A stretch of DNA of 64,000 bases from Shimia haliotis (GTDB taxonomy: Bacteria > Pseudomonadota > Alphaproteobacteria > Rhodobacterales > Rhodobacteraceae): positions 186,001 to 250,000 of the forward strand of contig NZ_FOSZ01000002.1 in the NCBI RefSeq assembly GCF_900114415.1, read 5' to 3'. The number at the start of each line of letters is the position of its first letter. The stretch's first letter is position 1. Below the pieces are notes generated by a model. The model searched no databases, had not been told where the DNA came from, and worked only from the letters and a program-made list of their open reading frames with translations. The position numbers and the translations under genes were made by a program. This document shows positions 45,390-54,187 of this stretch, piece after piece.

Positions 45390-46439
45390 TCACGCCTTTT
45401 TCTCTTTCTTCTCTTTGTCCGCCAAAGCGCGCATCGCGTCTGCGTCATAGGCCTTGATGATCGCTGCCACCAACGGGTGACGCACAACGTCATCGGCGGT
45501 GAAATAGTTGAAGCTAATGTTCTTGATGCCCGACAGCAAACGCTCCGCATCCTTCAGGCCCGACGGCACCCCGCGCGGCAAATCGATCTGGCTGCGGTCA
45601 CCGGTGATCACCATCCGCGACCCCTCGCCCAGTCGCGTCAGGAACATCTTCATCTGCATCGTCGTCGCGTTCTGCGCCTCATCCAACACCACAAACGCAT
45701 TTGCCAAGGTCCGCCCGCGCATGAATGCCAAGGGCGCGATCTCGATCTTCTTTTCTTCAATCAGCTTGCCCAACTGTTTCGCGGGCAGAAAATCATTCAA
45801 CGCGTCGTAAAGCGGCTGCATATAGGGATCGACCTTGTCCTTCATGTCACCGGGGAGATAGCCAAGCTTCTCGCCCGCCTCCACCGCAGGCCGCGACAGG
45901 ATGATCCGGTCCACCTGCCCAGAGATGAACATGCTGACACCTACAGCCACAGCGAGATACGTTTTGCCCGTGCCCGCAGGCCCGATGCCAAACGCCAACT
46001 CGTTGTTAAACAACGACATAACATAGGCTTTCTGGGCGTCAGTACGGGGCTCAACCAGCTTTTTGCGCGTCTTGATCTCGACCGCACCGCCTTTGAACAT
46101 CTCCATCTGATCGCCGTCCCGCACGCCGGTGCCCTCTTCCGAGCCCCCCATGCGAATCTCGCGATCAATGTCGCCGCCTTCGACGGACTTGCCGCTCTCC
46201 AGCCGATCATAGAGGGATTGTAGCACCTCCACGGTCTCGGCTCGCGCGGCATCTTCGCCAAAAACAGCCAGATGGTTGCCTCGGCGCAGGATCTGCACAC
46301 CCATTTTCTGTTCTATATCCGCGAGGTTGCGGTCAAACTCTCCGCAAAGCTCGATCAAAAGGCGGTTGTCCGGAAACTCGACCGAAGTCTCTTTGGCTGT
46401 TTCGGATGCTGGCGGCGGGGTCATCGCACCTGTGGGCAA
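45390..46439 (-). CDS. phoH: PhoH-family P-loop ATPase
   Basis: 349 aa; an N-terminal KH-like part then a helicase-like ATPase with Walker [16 protein letters not shown] and the [17 protein letters not shown]alker B. Probably acts with YbeY on RNA. The start is a TTG at 46439, supported by AGGAG six bases upstream; ATG 46424 (MTPPPASE) is the alternative. Downstream order phoH-ybeY-corC-lnt is conserved. Confidence 0.95.
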   Translation of the reverse strand: MPTGAMTPPPASETAKETSVEFPDNRLLIELCGEFDRNLADIEQKMGVQILRRGNHLAVFGEDAARAETVEVLQSLYDRLESGKSVEGGDIDREIRMGGSEEGTGVRDGDQMEMFKGGAVEIKTRKKLVEPRTDAQKAYVMSLFNNELAFGIGPAGTGKTYLAVAVGVSMFISGQVDRIILSRPAVEAGEKLGYLPGDMKDKVDPYMQPLYDALNDFLPAKQLGKLIEEKKIEIAPLAFMRGRTLANAFVVLDEAQNATTMQMKMFLTRLGEGSRMVITGDRSQIDLPRGVPSGLKDAERLLSGIKNISFNYFTADDVVRHPLVAAIIKAYDADAMRALADKEKKEKKA

Positions 46440-46554
46440 TCAGATCTCCTGGGAACAAGATGTTGTATCTATGATCGTGCCAACTTGCCCGCCAAGGTGC
46501 AAGCGCTGGCCAATGAAATTTGTTTGAATGGCGCAATTTTCCGCCCGTCCAACG

Positions 46555-46581
46555 AAAAAGGCCGCCCCCGAAGGCGCGGCC
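46555..46581 (-). terminator. Terminator of the lipoprotein/OmpA pair
   Basis: GGCCGC/GCGGCC stem with a ten-base loop that can extend by two GC pairs. On the minus strand it runs into TTTTTCG. It lies 22 bases past the lipoprotein stop and ahead of phoH. Confidence 0.75.
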
Positions 46582-46603
46582 CAAAACCTTAATGCGATCC
46601 AGA

Positions 46604-46903
46604 TCAGATCTGGTCTTTAAACGCGGACCCGCTCTTGAACGGTCCGGTCGCCACACCCGGAGGCGCCGCATTGGAACAGACCGGCTTGCCATAAGGGTCA
46701 AGACGTTGGGACAGATAACCCTCAACACCGTCATCAATAATCCAATGGTCACAGCCGTTCGGATCCACCCAGATACCGGCTTTCAACTGGCTCAGGTGTT
46801 TGCTGTCAAACCCGCGGTCAACGGTCTTGTCGACTTTGTTGTCGGTACACGCCGACACGCCCACGGCCAATGACAAAAGGAGAGCGCCTTTGATCAATTT
46901 CAT
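46604..46903 (-). CDS. Small lipoprotein with the WVDP-Cys module
   Basis: 99 aa. A type II signal (MKLIKGALLLSLAVGVSAC) with Cys19 as the likely lipidation site. The mature part holds a ~31-residue module: IWVDPNGCDHWIIDDGVEGY followed by LDPYGKPVC, with two Cys likely in a disulfide. The same module occurs in the OmpA-family protein immediately upstream. AAGGAG seven bases upstream of ATG 46903. Function unknown. Confidence 0.82.
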   Translation of the reverse strand: MKLIKGALLLSLAVGVSACTDNKVDKTVDRGFDSKHLSQLKAGIWVDPNGCDHWIIDDGVEGYLSQRLDPYGKPVCSNAAPPGVATGPFKSGSAFKDQI

Positions 46904-46914
46904 TCTCTCTCTCC

Positions 46915-47490
46915 TTAGCGCAAACAAATGATTTCGACGCGACGGTTCTGCGCCATGCCGGATGCAGAGCGGTTCGACGCCCGCGGCATCCGCTCGCCAT
47001 AGCCACGCACATCCACGATGCGCGCCCCTGCCTGCTGGCCCACTTTGGCCACCGCGTTGGCACGGTTATAGCTCAGACGCATGTTGTATTCGTCGCTCGC
47101 ACGGCTGTCTGTGTGTCCGGCGATAATAAACGCCGAAGCGGTCGCGTTCTGAAAGAACTGCGCCAGACTCTGCCGGTTGGCCGAATTGATATAATATTTG
47201 TCGGTCGCAAAGAACTGATCAGAGTTCATGACTCCGCAGACATTGCCACGTCGGCAAACGGGAATGCCCTGACGGTTCACGTGGGGCGTCATAAAGCCCT
47301 CAACGCCGTCATCCATAACCCAATGTTCACAACCGTCCGGATCAACCCAAACCGTCGGAACATATTCCTGACCCAAAACCGTACGCTGCGTCTGAGCAGC
47401 GGCGGGTTGAGCAACGGCCACAAGCGCCACACAGGCAGCAGCAAGACCAGCACATGCCGCACGGACCGTTTTTTTGATTTTCTCCGCCAA
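46915..47490 (-). CDS. OmpA-family outer-membrane protein with the WVDP-Cys module
   Basis: 191 aa. TTG start with AGGA about eight bases upstream gives a Sec signal (MAEKIKKTVRAACAGLAAAC... to QPAAAQ). The mature N-terminus has VWVDPDGCEHWVMDDGVEGF and then GIPVC. A C-terminal OmpA peptidoglycan-binding domain carries FIIAGHTDSRASDEYNMRLSYNRANAV and a basic GMAQNRRVEI end. It probably tethers the outer membrane to peptidoglycan. Followed 11 bases later by the lipoprotein that shares the module; both use the terminator at 46555. Confidence 0.88.
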   Translation of the reverse strand: MAEKIKKTVRAACAGLAAACVALVAVAQPAAAQTQRTVLGQEYVPTVWVDPDGCEHWVMDDGVEGFMTPHVNRQGIPVCRRGNVCGVMNSDQFFATDKYYINSANRQSLAQFFQNATASAFIIAGHTDSRASDEYNMRLSYNRANAVAKVGQQAGARIVDVRGYGERMPRASNRSASGMAQNRRVEIICLR

Positions 47491-47719
47491 AACGCCTTCC
47501 TCTCACTATCCCCCAAGGCCGCGACACGATGAAATCACGCAGCATCGCGTCCAACCAATGGACAGGAGATTACCGGAAATCGTAATTTTTCCAAGGACTA
47601 ATGCCCCGCAGGTAGGGCCAGCCCTCAAAAAAATGGCAAATTTGTGGCTCAACTTTGCCTCAAAATGACGGTCGCCTGACCAATCCCAGCAAGTCGAGAA
47701 AACTGTTTCCAGACTGCGA

Positions 47720-49069
47720 TCAATCGCCCGACAGCACGCCACCCAACGAATTTGGACCGCTTTCCACGATTCTCACCTTGGCAATGTCGCCGACTTTGGC
47801 GCCGGACTCGGCCACGTGAACCGCGTGCAAATATTCAGATTTGCCAACCATTTGGCCTTCAAACCGCCCCGCGCGCTCGAACATCACGCTGACCTCGCGG
47901 CCCACCATGCTGTCCTGGATCTCACGTTGCTGTTTGGTGATCAGCGCTTGCAACCGGTAAAGCCGGTCACTGGCTTCGGCGTCATCCACCAACGGCCGCT
48001 CCGCCGCCGGTGTGCCCGGACGGGTCGAGTATTTGAAACTAAAGGCCTGTCCGTATTTGACCTCTTCGATCAGGTCCATCGTGTCCTGAAAATCCTGCTC
48101 GGTTTCTTCAGGAAAACCGACAATGAAATCCCCGGACAACAGTATGTCCGGACGCGCCGCGCGGATGCGTTCTATCAACTTGAGATAGCTGTCACGATCA
48201 TGGCTGCGGTTCATGCGCTTGAGGATTTTGTTGGATCCTGACTGCACCGGCAAATGCAGGTATGGCATGAGTTTTTCGCAGGTCCCATGCGCCTCGATCA
48301 GGTCATCCATCATGTCGTTGGGATGGCTTGTGGTGAACCGGATACGCTCCAGCCCGTCGATCTTGTCGAGTTGCCAAATCAGGCCGGCCAACGTCATGTC
48401 TCCGTCGCCGTAAGCCCCGTGATAGGCGTTCACATTTTGCCCCAGCAGCGTGATTTCCCGCACCCCGCGCTCAACCAGATCGCGCGCTTCCGCCAGCACC
48501 CGATCCACCGGACGGCTAACTTCGGCCCCACGGGTGTAGGGCACCACGCAGAAGGCGCAGAACTTGTCGCAGCCTTCCTGCACCGTGAGGAACGCTGCCG
48601 GTGCCCGCTTGGCTTTTGGGCGGCTCTTCAGCCGCTCAAATTTGTCTTCTTCTGGAAAATCCGTGTCCAGCGCCTTCACGCCTTCTTGTGTCTTGGCTTC
48701 CATCTCCGGCAAGCGGTGGTACGCCTGCGGGCCGACAACCAGATCCACCAGCGGCTGACGGCGCATGATTTCTTCACCCTCGGCCTGAGCCACACAGCCT
48801 GCCACGCCAATTTTCAGGTCCGGTTTCTCTGCCTTCAATCCCTTGAAACGACCCAGTTCGGAATAAACTTTCTCCGCAGCTTTTTCCCGAATGTGGCAGG
48901 TATTGAGCAGGATCATATCCGCATCATCAGGGGTCTCGGTGGTTTCATAGCCCGCCCCGCCCATGGCCTCTGCCATGCGTTCACTGTCATAAACATTCAT
49001 CTGACAGCCATAGGTCTTGATAAAGAGCTTCTTCTTCTCAGAGGTCTTTTCAGTGACAGAGTCGGTCAT
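47720..49069 (-). CDS. miaB: tRNA-2-methylthio-N6-isopentenyladenosine synthase
   Basis: Radical-SAM methylthiotransferase (449 aa) acting at A37 of UNN-reading tRNAs. Three domains: UPF0004 ([14 protein letters not shown], Cys of [22 protein letters not shown]) with three Fe-S Cys, radical SAM CxxxCxxC in CDKFCAFC, and C-terminal TRAM ([23 protein letters not shown]). ATG 49069 has AGGAAG six bases upstream; a GTG one codon earlier is also in frame. First gene of the miaB ... phoH-ybeY-corC-lnt cluster. Confidence 0.97.
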   Translation of the reverse strand: MTDSVTEKTSEKKKLFIKTYGCQMNVYDSERMAEAMGGAGYETTETPDDADMILLNTCHIREKAAEKVYSELGRFKGLKAEKPDLKIGVAGCVAQAEGEEIMRRQPLVDLVVGPQAYHRLPEMEAKTQEGVKALDTDFPEEDKFERLKSRPKAKRAPAAFLTVQEGCDKFCAFCVVPYTRGAEVSRPVDRVLAEARDLVERGVREITLLGQNVNAYHGAYGDGDMTLAGLIWQLDKIDGLERIRFTTSHPNDMMDDLIEAHGTCEKLMPYLHLPVQSGSNKILKRMNRSHDRDSYLKLIERIRAARPDILLSGDFIVGFPEETEQDFQDTMDLIEEVKYGQAFSFKYSTRPGTPAAERPLVDDAEASDRLYRLQALITKQQREIQDSMVGREVSVMFERAGRFEGQMVGKSEYLHAVHVAESGAKVGDIAKVRIVESGPNSLGGVLSGD

Positions 49070-49192
49070 CACGGGCTTCCTGCTGCGGTTTCAAGGCGCC
49101 TCCCTACATCAAAAGCGGTGCGGCTTGCAATGCACGGCATTTTAACCGATTTTGGCCACAGCAGGCGCAAAAGACGCACCCAGGGGCCAGGC

Positions 49193-50062
49193 ATGATCTA
49201 CACCTCAATCAACCATCTGATCCGCGAGGAGAAATCCGCTTTGGCGAAGGGGCCGATCGCGTTGATTTTTGTCGAGGATGACGTCGAGATCGACAGCACA
49301 ATCCGTCACCACATCGATCTGGGATTTCTCAAGGTTGTGGTCTTCATGCCCGACGCCTTCGCGCTCGCCGAAGATCTGGCCGAAACCTGCCTGAGGGTGC
49401 GTATGGAAGACCCACGGGGGGGCAACGTGTTGGCGGCGGTCAATGCGATCAACGAAGCAGCGACTGGCCAGTGGATCTACTACTGCTTCAACGCCGAATA
49501 TCTGCTGTTTCCTTTCTGCGAAACCCGCACCGTTGGCGAAATGCTGACCTTCCATACCGAAGAACGTCGCGACGCGATGCTGACCTATGTGATCGACCTC
49601 TATGCGCCGGATCTCAACAAAGCGCCCAACGCGGTCTCTCTTGAGGACGCGCAATTGGACCGTTCCGGCTACTACGCGCTGGCGCGTAACGATGCGGACA
49701 ATCACAACCATCCCAAAGAGCGACAGCTGAACTTTTTTGGCGGCCTGCGCTGGCGGTTTGAAGAACACATCCCCGCGGACAAACGGAAAATCGACCGCAT
49801 CTCGCTGTTCCGCGCCAAACCCGGATTGCAGCTGCGCGACGATTTCACGTTTTCGGATGAGGAATACAACACCTACGCCTGCCCGTGGCACAACAACCTG
49901 ACCGCGGCGGTCTGCTCTTTCAGAACAGCCAAAGCGCTCAAATCCAATCCTGGCAGTACCTTTGCGGTGCAGGAGTACCGCTGGCACAACTCCGTGCCCT
50001 TTGAATGGCATTCCCGCCAACTGCTTGATCTCGGCCTGATGGAGCCGGGGCAATGGTTCTGA
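49193..50062 (+). CDS. Conserved protein of unknown function, upstream of a PLD gene
   Basis: 289 aa, soluble. Start ATG 49193 with AGGGG upstream. The first part (LIFVEDDVEIDSTIRHHIDLGFLKVVVFMPD) loosely recalls the first strand-helix of GT2_4-type glycosyltransferases that begin with a wl.hh..lGfd pattern, and NFFGGLRWRFEEHIP and YACPWHNNLTAAV are notable conserved-looking segments, but I cannot assign it. Ends with a ten-base overlap into the PLD-family gene, so the two are probably co-translated. May act on lipids or envelope glycans by association. Confidence 0.7.
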   Translation: MIYTSINHLIREEKSALAKGPIALIFVEDDVEIDSTIRHHIDLGFLKVVVFMPDAFALAEDLAETCLRVRMEDPRGGNVLAAVNAINEAATGQWIYYCFNAEYLLFPFCETRTVGEMLTFHTEERRDAMLTYVIDLYAPDLNKAPNAVSLEDAQLDRSGYYALARNDADNHNHPKERQLNFFGGLRWRFEEHIPADKRKIDRISLFRAKPGLQLRDDFTFSDEEYNTYACPWHNNLTAAVCSFRTAKALKSNPGSTFAVQEYRWHNSVPFEWHSRQLLDLGLMEPGQWF

Positions 50063-51582
50063 CCCCGAGAGCGTTCTGCTTTCTACTGTTCGCAGCGCTT
50101 GCTCTCACCGCCTGTGCGAAAGTGCCGTTTGATGCGCCGCGCGAGCCGTCTTTCGCGACAAGCCAAACCGTGACCTCCCGTTCTGACGTGATTGAGGCTC
50201 TTTCTCTGCGATCCGATTCAGCCTATTTCGAATTGAACAATGGCACCGACGCGCTCGGCATGCGTCTGCGGATGATTGAAAAAGCCGAGCACAGCATCGA
50301 CATCTCCACTTTCTTGATAAAATCAGACACTGCCAGCGCCATTCTCGCACACCGGCTGTTTGACGCAGCAGATCGCGGTGTGCGAGTGCGCTGGCTGGTC
50401 GATGACGTCTTCACCACGGCATCCGACAAAGACCTCGCCGTGCTTGACGCACACCCGAACATTGAGCTCCGCATTTTCAACCCAACATCGCGCAACGCTC
50501 CCAAAGCCATGGGGTTCGTTTGGGATTTCGCGCGGGTGAATCGCCGTATGCACATCAAGACCTTTGTGGTGGACAATGTCATGGGCATCGTGGGCGGACG
50601 CAACTTTGCCGACGAATACTATGCGCTCAAACCTACAGAGGTATTTGCCGACTACGACCTCGCTCTTTTTGGGTCGGACGTGGCCGAAATCAACACTGTG
50701 TTTGACAGCTACTGGAACGATCCTTACTCGCTTCCTGTCCACACGCTGCTCCCCAAATCCGCGCCACCTCCCCCGCAGATTGCCCTTTCTGAGTGGACAT
50801 TTGATCCACAGAGCCGCGAAGTGCAGGCCTATCGCAAGGCGATAGACACGCCATACCTGCAGCAAATCGAGAACGGCACGATTGCCCCTTACCGCGGCAC
50901 ATCAAAAGTGATTGCCGACCCGCCGGAAAAGCTGAGAAATCCCAACGGCAAAGGCCCCCATGTGTTGGGAGAGGCCTTTTTTGCAGCCATCGGTGCGGCC
51001 CGAAATGAAGTCACGCTGATCACCCCTTATTTTGTTCCGGAGAACTACGGCGCCGCATTTTATGAACGCCTTGCACTGTCAGGCGTGCGCCTCCGCATCG
51101 TGACCAATTCACTGGCGTCGACAAATCACGCCTACGTGCACGGAGGATATGCCCGTCATCGATCCAAACTGCTGGCCGCAGGCGTTGAACTCTATGAAAT
51201 CCGCCACGACGCCGTCGAGGCGCTTGGCCTCATGCACGCAAGTGATGCACCCGACATCACCCTGCACAGCAAGTTGGCGATTATTGATGACCACTCCGTT
51301 CTGGTCGGTTCGCTCAACCTTGATCCACGCTCCATCAAAACCAACGCCGAAATCGGCCTTCTTGTGCAAAGTCCGGCCTATGCGCGGGCTTTGCTCGCTG
51401 ACTTGGACGAAAACCTCGAAAATTTCGCCTATCGGGTCACAGCCTCCGAGACATCACTGATCTGGTCCCACACACCACAAGGTGCGCCAACCCGCGAAAC
51501 CACATCGGACCCCGATGCGACCCTTTGGCGGCGCTTCCTGTCGGTTTTACCTCAATGGTTCGGGCTCGAAGGCCTGACGTGA
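50053..51582 (+). CDS. PLD-superfamily lipoprotein (cardiolipin synthase-like)
   Basis: 509 aa. Signal with lipobox LALTAC makes Cys21 the likely lipidated residue. Two HxKx4D catalytic motifs: RMHIKTFVVDNVMGIVGGRN near 170-190 and LHSKLAIIDDHSVLVGSLN near 410. Each is followed by the usual GG/S N. Related proteins are cardiolipin synthases or phospholipase D hydrolases; a lipoprotein anchor would put the active site in the periplasm. Start overlaps the upstream unknown gene by ten bases. Confidence 0.9.
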   Translation: MVLTPRAFCFLLFAALALTACAKVPFDAPREPSFATSQTVTSRSDVIEALSLRSDSAYFELNNGTDALGMRLRMIEKAEHSIDISTFLIKSDTASAILAHRLFDAADRGVRVRWLVDDVFTTASDKDLAVLDAHPNIELRIFNPTSRNAPKAMGFVWDFARVNRRMHIKTFVVDNVMGIVGGRNFADEYYALKPTEVFADYDLALFGSDVAEINTVFDSYWNDPYSLPVHTLLPKSAPPPPQIALSEWTFDPQSREVQAYRKAIDTPYLQQIENGTIAPYRGTSKVIADPPEKLRNPNGKGPHVLGEAFFAAIGAARNEVTLITPYFVPENYGAAFYERLALSGVRLRIVTNSLASTNHAYVHGGYARHRSKLLAAGVELYEIRHDAVEALGLMHASDAPDITLHSKLAIIDDHSVLVGSLNLDPRSIKTNAEIGLLVQSPAYARALLADLDENLENFAYRVTASETSLIWSHTPQGAPTRETTSDPDATLWRRFLSVLPQWFGLEGLT

Positions 51583-51588
51583 TCCGTA

Positions 51589-52581
51589 TCACCGCGATGT
51601 CTTGACCAGCACCGCCCCTTTGCGTCCGCCTGCCTCAACCATCTGGTGCGCCTTGCCGGCATCCTCCATAGCGAACACATGCGGCGTCTCAAACGCCAAA
51701 GCCCCAGCTGCAAAAGCTGCGTGCAGCTTCTCGACGGCCGCGGTCCGCTCTGCCAACGGCAAGATATAAATCAACGTGATGTCCAGCTTCAGCGCCTTAA
51801 ACAGCATCGGTCCGAACGGCATCTGCGGTGCCATATCTTTGGCCGACCCATAGGCCGCAATTGTGCCCAATGGCTTCATGACGTCACACAGCATCGGCAG
51901 GTTTGGCCCCAATTCGACCTCCACCGCCCGATCCACGCCTGTGCCATCAGTGGCCGCCATGATCTGCGCCGCCAAATCCGCGCTGGCATAGTCCAGCACC
52001 ACATCCGCACCGGCCGCTTTCACACGGTCCAAATCCCGCGCACCGCAAGTCGCAATCACCCGCGCGCCGCCCCACGCGGCCAACTGCACCGCCAGATACC
52101 CAACCGAACCGCCGCCGCCCGAGACCAACACGGTCTGGCCGGCCACATCGCCGCCGCCAAAAACCGTCTGCGCCGCGGTCAACCCCGGAATGCCCAACAC
52201 GGCCCCGTCTTCCAACGACACGCTGTCGGGCAAGGCCACTGCCTGCTCCGCCGGAACCGCAACAAACTCCGCGCAGGTGCCAAAGGCCCGTTGCCATTGA
52301 CCGTTCCAAAGCCAAACCCGCTCGCCTACGCGACCTGCGTCAACACCCGCGCCCACCGCCTCGATCACCCCTGCCCCGTCGCTGTGCGGCACGATCATCT
52401 CAAACGGTGGCTTGGTCACACCGGGCCGCGCCCCACCACGCGCCTTACAATCAGACGGGTTCACGCCGGAATAGGCCACCCGCACCAGAACCTCTCCCTC
52501 GCCCGCCACAGGCATCGCAACATCCTGAACGGACAACACATCCGCCGCCGGCCCAAAGGCCGTCCAAACCACTGCTTTCAT
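51589..52581 (-). CDS. Zinc-independent NADPH:quinone reductase-type MDR
   Basis: 330 aa medium-chain reductase. GroES part VRVAYSGVNPSDCKARGG and PHSDGAGVIEAVG (no structural or catalytic zinc Cys set); Rossmann motif VLVSGGGGSVGYLAVQLA for NADPH. Reduces quinones or enones. Convergent with the PLD gene. Confidence 0.92.
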   Translation of the reverse strand: MKAVVWTAFGPAADVLSVQDVAMPVAGEGEVLVRVAYSGVNPSDCKARGGARPGVTKPPFEMIVPHSDGAGVIEAVGAGVDAGRVGERVWLWNGQWQRAFGTCAEFVAVPAEQAVALPDSVSLEDGAVLGIPGLTAAQTVFGGGDVAGQTVLVSGGGGSVGYLAVQLAAWGGARVIATCGARDLDRVKAAGADVVLDYASADLAAQIMAATDGTGVDRAVEVELGPNLPMLCDVMKPLGTIAAYGSAKDMAPQMPFGPMLFKALKLDITLIYILPLAERTAAVEKLHAAFAAGALAFETPHVFAMEDAGKAHQMVEAGGRKGAVLVKTSR

Positions 52582-52661
52582 GACACATCTCCCTCGTTGG
52601 TCGCCATGCTTTCACAGCGCGCCCAAAGTCACAATTGTCGCTATTGATAAAGAACCCGACG

Positions 52662-53078
52662 TCAGGTGCGCCGCAGTCGGATCACCACATCGACCTTGGC
52701 GATCTCCGCGCCCTCAGGCACATCCGGCAACTGCGCGATTTGCAGCTGCTCCGCCGGCGCATCGGTCAGCGTCCGGTCATCTTCCCAGAAAAAATGCGGG
52801 TGATCATGCGTATTGGTGTCAAAATAGCTCTTGGAGCCATCCACCGTGATCTCCTGCATCAGCCCTGCTTCGCAAAAGGCGCGCAGAGTGTTGTAGACCG
52901 TGGCCAGCGACACGCTGTCGCCATGCGCGCGCACCGAGGCAAACAGGCTCTCGGCAGTCACATGCCGGTCATTGCCATCCCCCACCAGCAACGCTGCCAG
53001 AGCGACACGCTGCCGCGTCGGACGCAATCCAGCCGATGCCAGCCAGTCGGTGCCATTCCGGGTCGCTTGGTCAATCAT
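52662..53078 (-). CDS. irr: Iron-response regulator Irr (Fur family)
   Basis: 138 aa. A winged-helix N-terminal domain (RPTRQRVALAALL, SLATVYNTLRAFCEAGLMQEI) and metal domain with the HDHPHFF cluster used in Irr heme and metal sensing. No N-terminal heme regulatory CP motif, as usual outside Rhizobiales. Irr represses iron-consuming genes at low iron in alphaproteobacteria. Divergent from fabA, a conserved Rhodobacterales neighbourhood. Confidence 0.92.
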   Translation of the reverse strand: MIDQATRNGTDWLASAGLRPTRQRVALAALLVGDGNDRHVTAESLFASVRAHGDSVSLATVYNTLRAFCEAGLMQEITVDGSKSYFDTNTHDHPHFFWEDDRTLTDAPAEQLQIAQLPDVPEGAEIAKVDVVIRLRRT

Positions 53079-53273
53079 GCTGTATTCCCATGGGGTTACT
53101 GCGCAGATGCGCCTGCCTGACAGGGTTTATACCCCGCCAAGCCCCATATGTTCAAATGAAAATCAGTCGCAAGGGGCCGGACCGAGTGTCACAGCCGCCT
53201 TGCGGGATCGCGCCCGCAGGTGCTAGACGGAACGAAACCCTGAGAAAAACGTAAAAACGACAAGGACTCTCGC

Positions 53274-53780
53274 ATGGCCGACCACCCCACCAGCTTTGAC
53301 AAAGAGGACCTGCTGAAATGCGCCCGTGGCGAACTCTTCGGCCCTGGCAACGCGCAACTGCCAATGCCGCCGATGCTGATGATGGATCGCATCACCGACA
53401 TCTCCGCAGACGGCGGTGAATTTGGCAAAGGCCATGTGGTTGCGGAATTCGACATCACACCGGACCTGTGGTTCTTTGACTGCCACTTCCCCGGCAACCC
53501 GATCATGCCCGGCTGTCTGGGTCTGGACGGCCTGTGGCAACTGACCGGCTTCAACCTCGGCTGGCGCGGCATGCCCGGCAAGGGCATGGCGATGGGCGTG
53601 GGCGAAGTGAAGCTCAAAGGCATGGTCAAACCCGACCGCAAAATGCTGACCTACCACGTGGATTTCACCCGCATCATCGACCGCAAGCTGAAACTCGGTG
53701 TGGCAAATGGCAAAGTCTTTGCTGACGGCGAAGAAATCTACGCCGTCAAAGACATGCGCGTCGGTCTGGCTGCAGAGTAA
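53274..53780 (+). CDS. fabA: 3-hydroxydecanoyl-ACP dehydratase/isomerase
   Basis: 168 aa; introduces the cis double bond in unsaturated fatty-acid synthesis. Catalytic His in [16 protein letters not shown] and Asp in [12 protein letters not shown] terminator follows directly, and fabB is 4.1 kb downstream instead of adjacent. Confidence 0.97.
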   Translation: MADHPTSFDKEDLLKCARGELFGPGNAQLPMPPMLMMDRITDISADGGEFGKGHVVAEFDITPDLWFFDCHFPGNPIMPGCLGLDGLWQLTGFNLGWRGMPGKGMAMGVGEVKLKGMVKPDRKMLTYHVDFTRIIDRKLKLGVANGKVFADGEEIYAVKDMRVGLAAE

Positions 53781-53802
53781 GCTGCGCGACATTTGGAATT
53801 GG

Positions 53803-53829
53803 AAAAGAGGCCTGCGGGCCTCTTTTTTT
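53803..53829 (+). terminator. Terminator of fabA
   Basis: Ten-bp stem AAAAGAGGCC/GGCCTCTTTT with a TGCG loop and TTT tail, 22 bases after the fabA stop. Confidence 0.9.
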
Positions 53830-54187
53830 GGGACTTTGTTCGGAAACCCAGTTGGCGCCAGCGATCCCAAAAGAAGACACCGGACCGAATGCGGCGCATG
53901 CCAGCTTTGAGCTCAAAGTGACAAATGCAGTAATGCCCATGCTTGGCCGCTTTTGCGGGAACCGCTAAAGCTTTTTGTTGGTTGCCACAGGATTTTTTCC
54001 AGCATGTCCAAAATGGAGTTTCTGATCTTCCCCCTGACACTCAGGATCAGTTGTACTCGAGGGACATCGGTGTAGGGAGGCATTCTGAGATCCACGGTTC
54101 ACACTGAACATATCACTTGCAAAAAAGGACATTTGAGCCTTAGCCTAATGCATATTTAACGCGAATCCCTGCGATAGAGGTTAAACT
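53830..54187. other. Left flank of the subtilase cassette
   Basis: No gene supported. GC drops along this stretch towards the subtilase gene. Several open frames on both strands are short and unconvincing. A possible ribosome site AGAGGTT lies five to six bases before the ATG at 54188. Confidence 0.4.

Noticed and set aside
48254-49192. Upstream extension of the 49193 gene
   Set aside because: Region is antisense to miaB; the ribosome site at 49193 marks the true start.
53738-54040. Minus-strand open frame after fabA
   Set aside because: Overlaps the fabA 3' end and its terminator; no ribosome site or family match.
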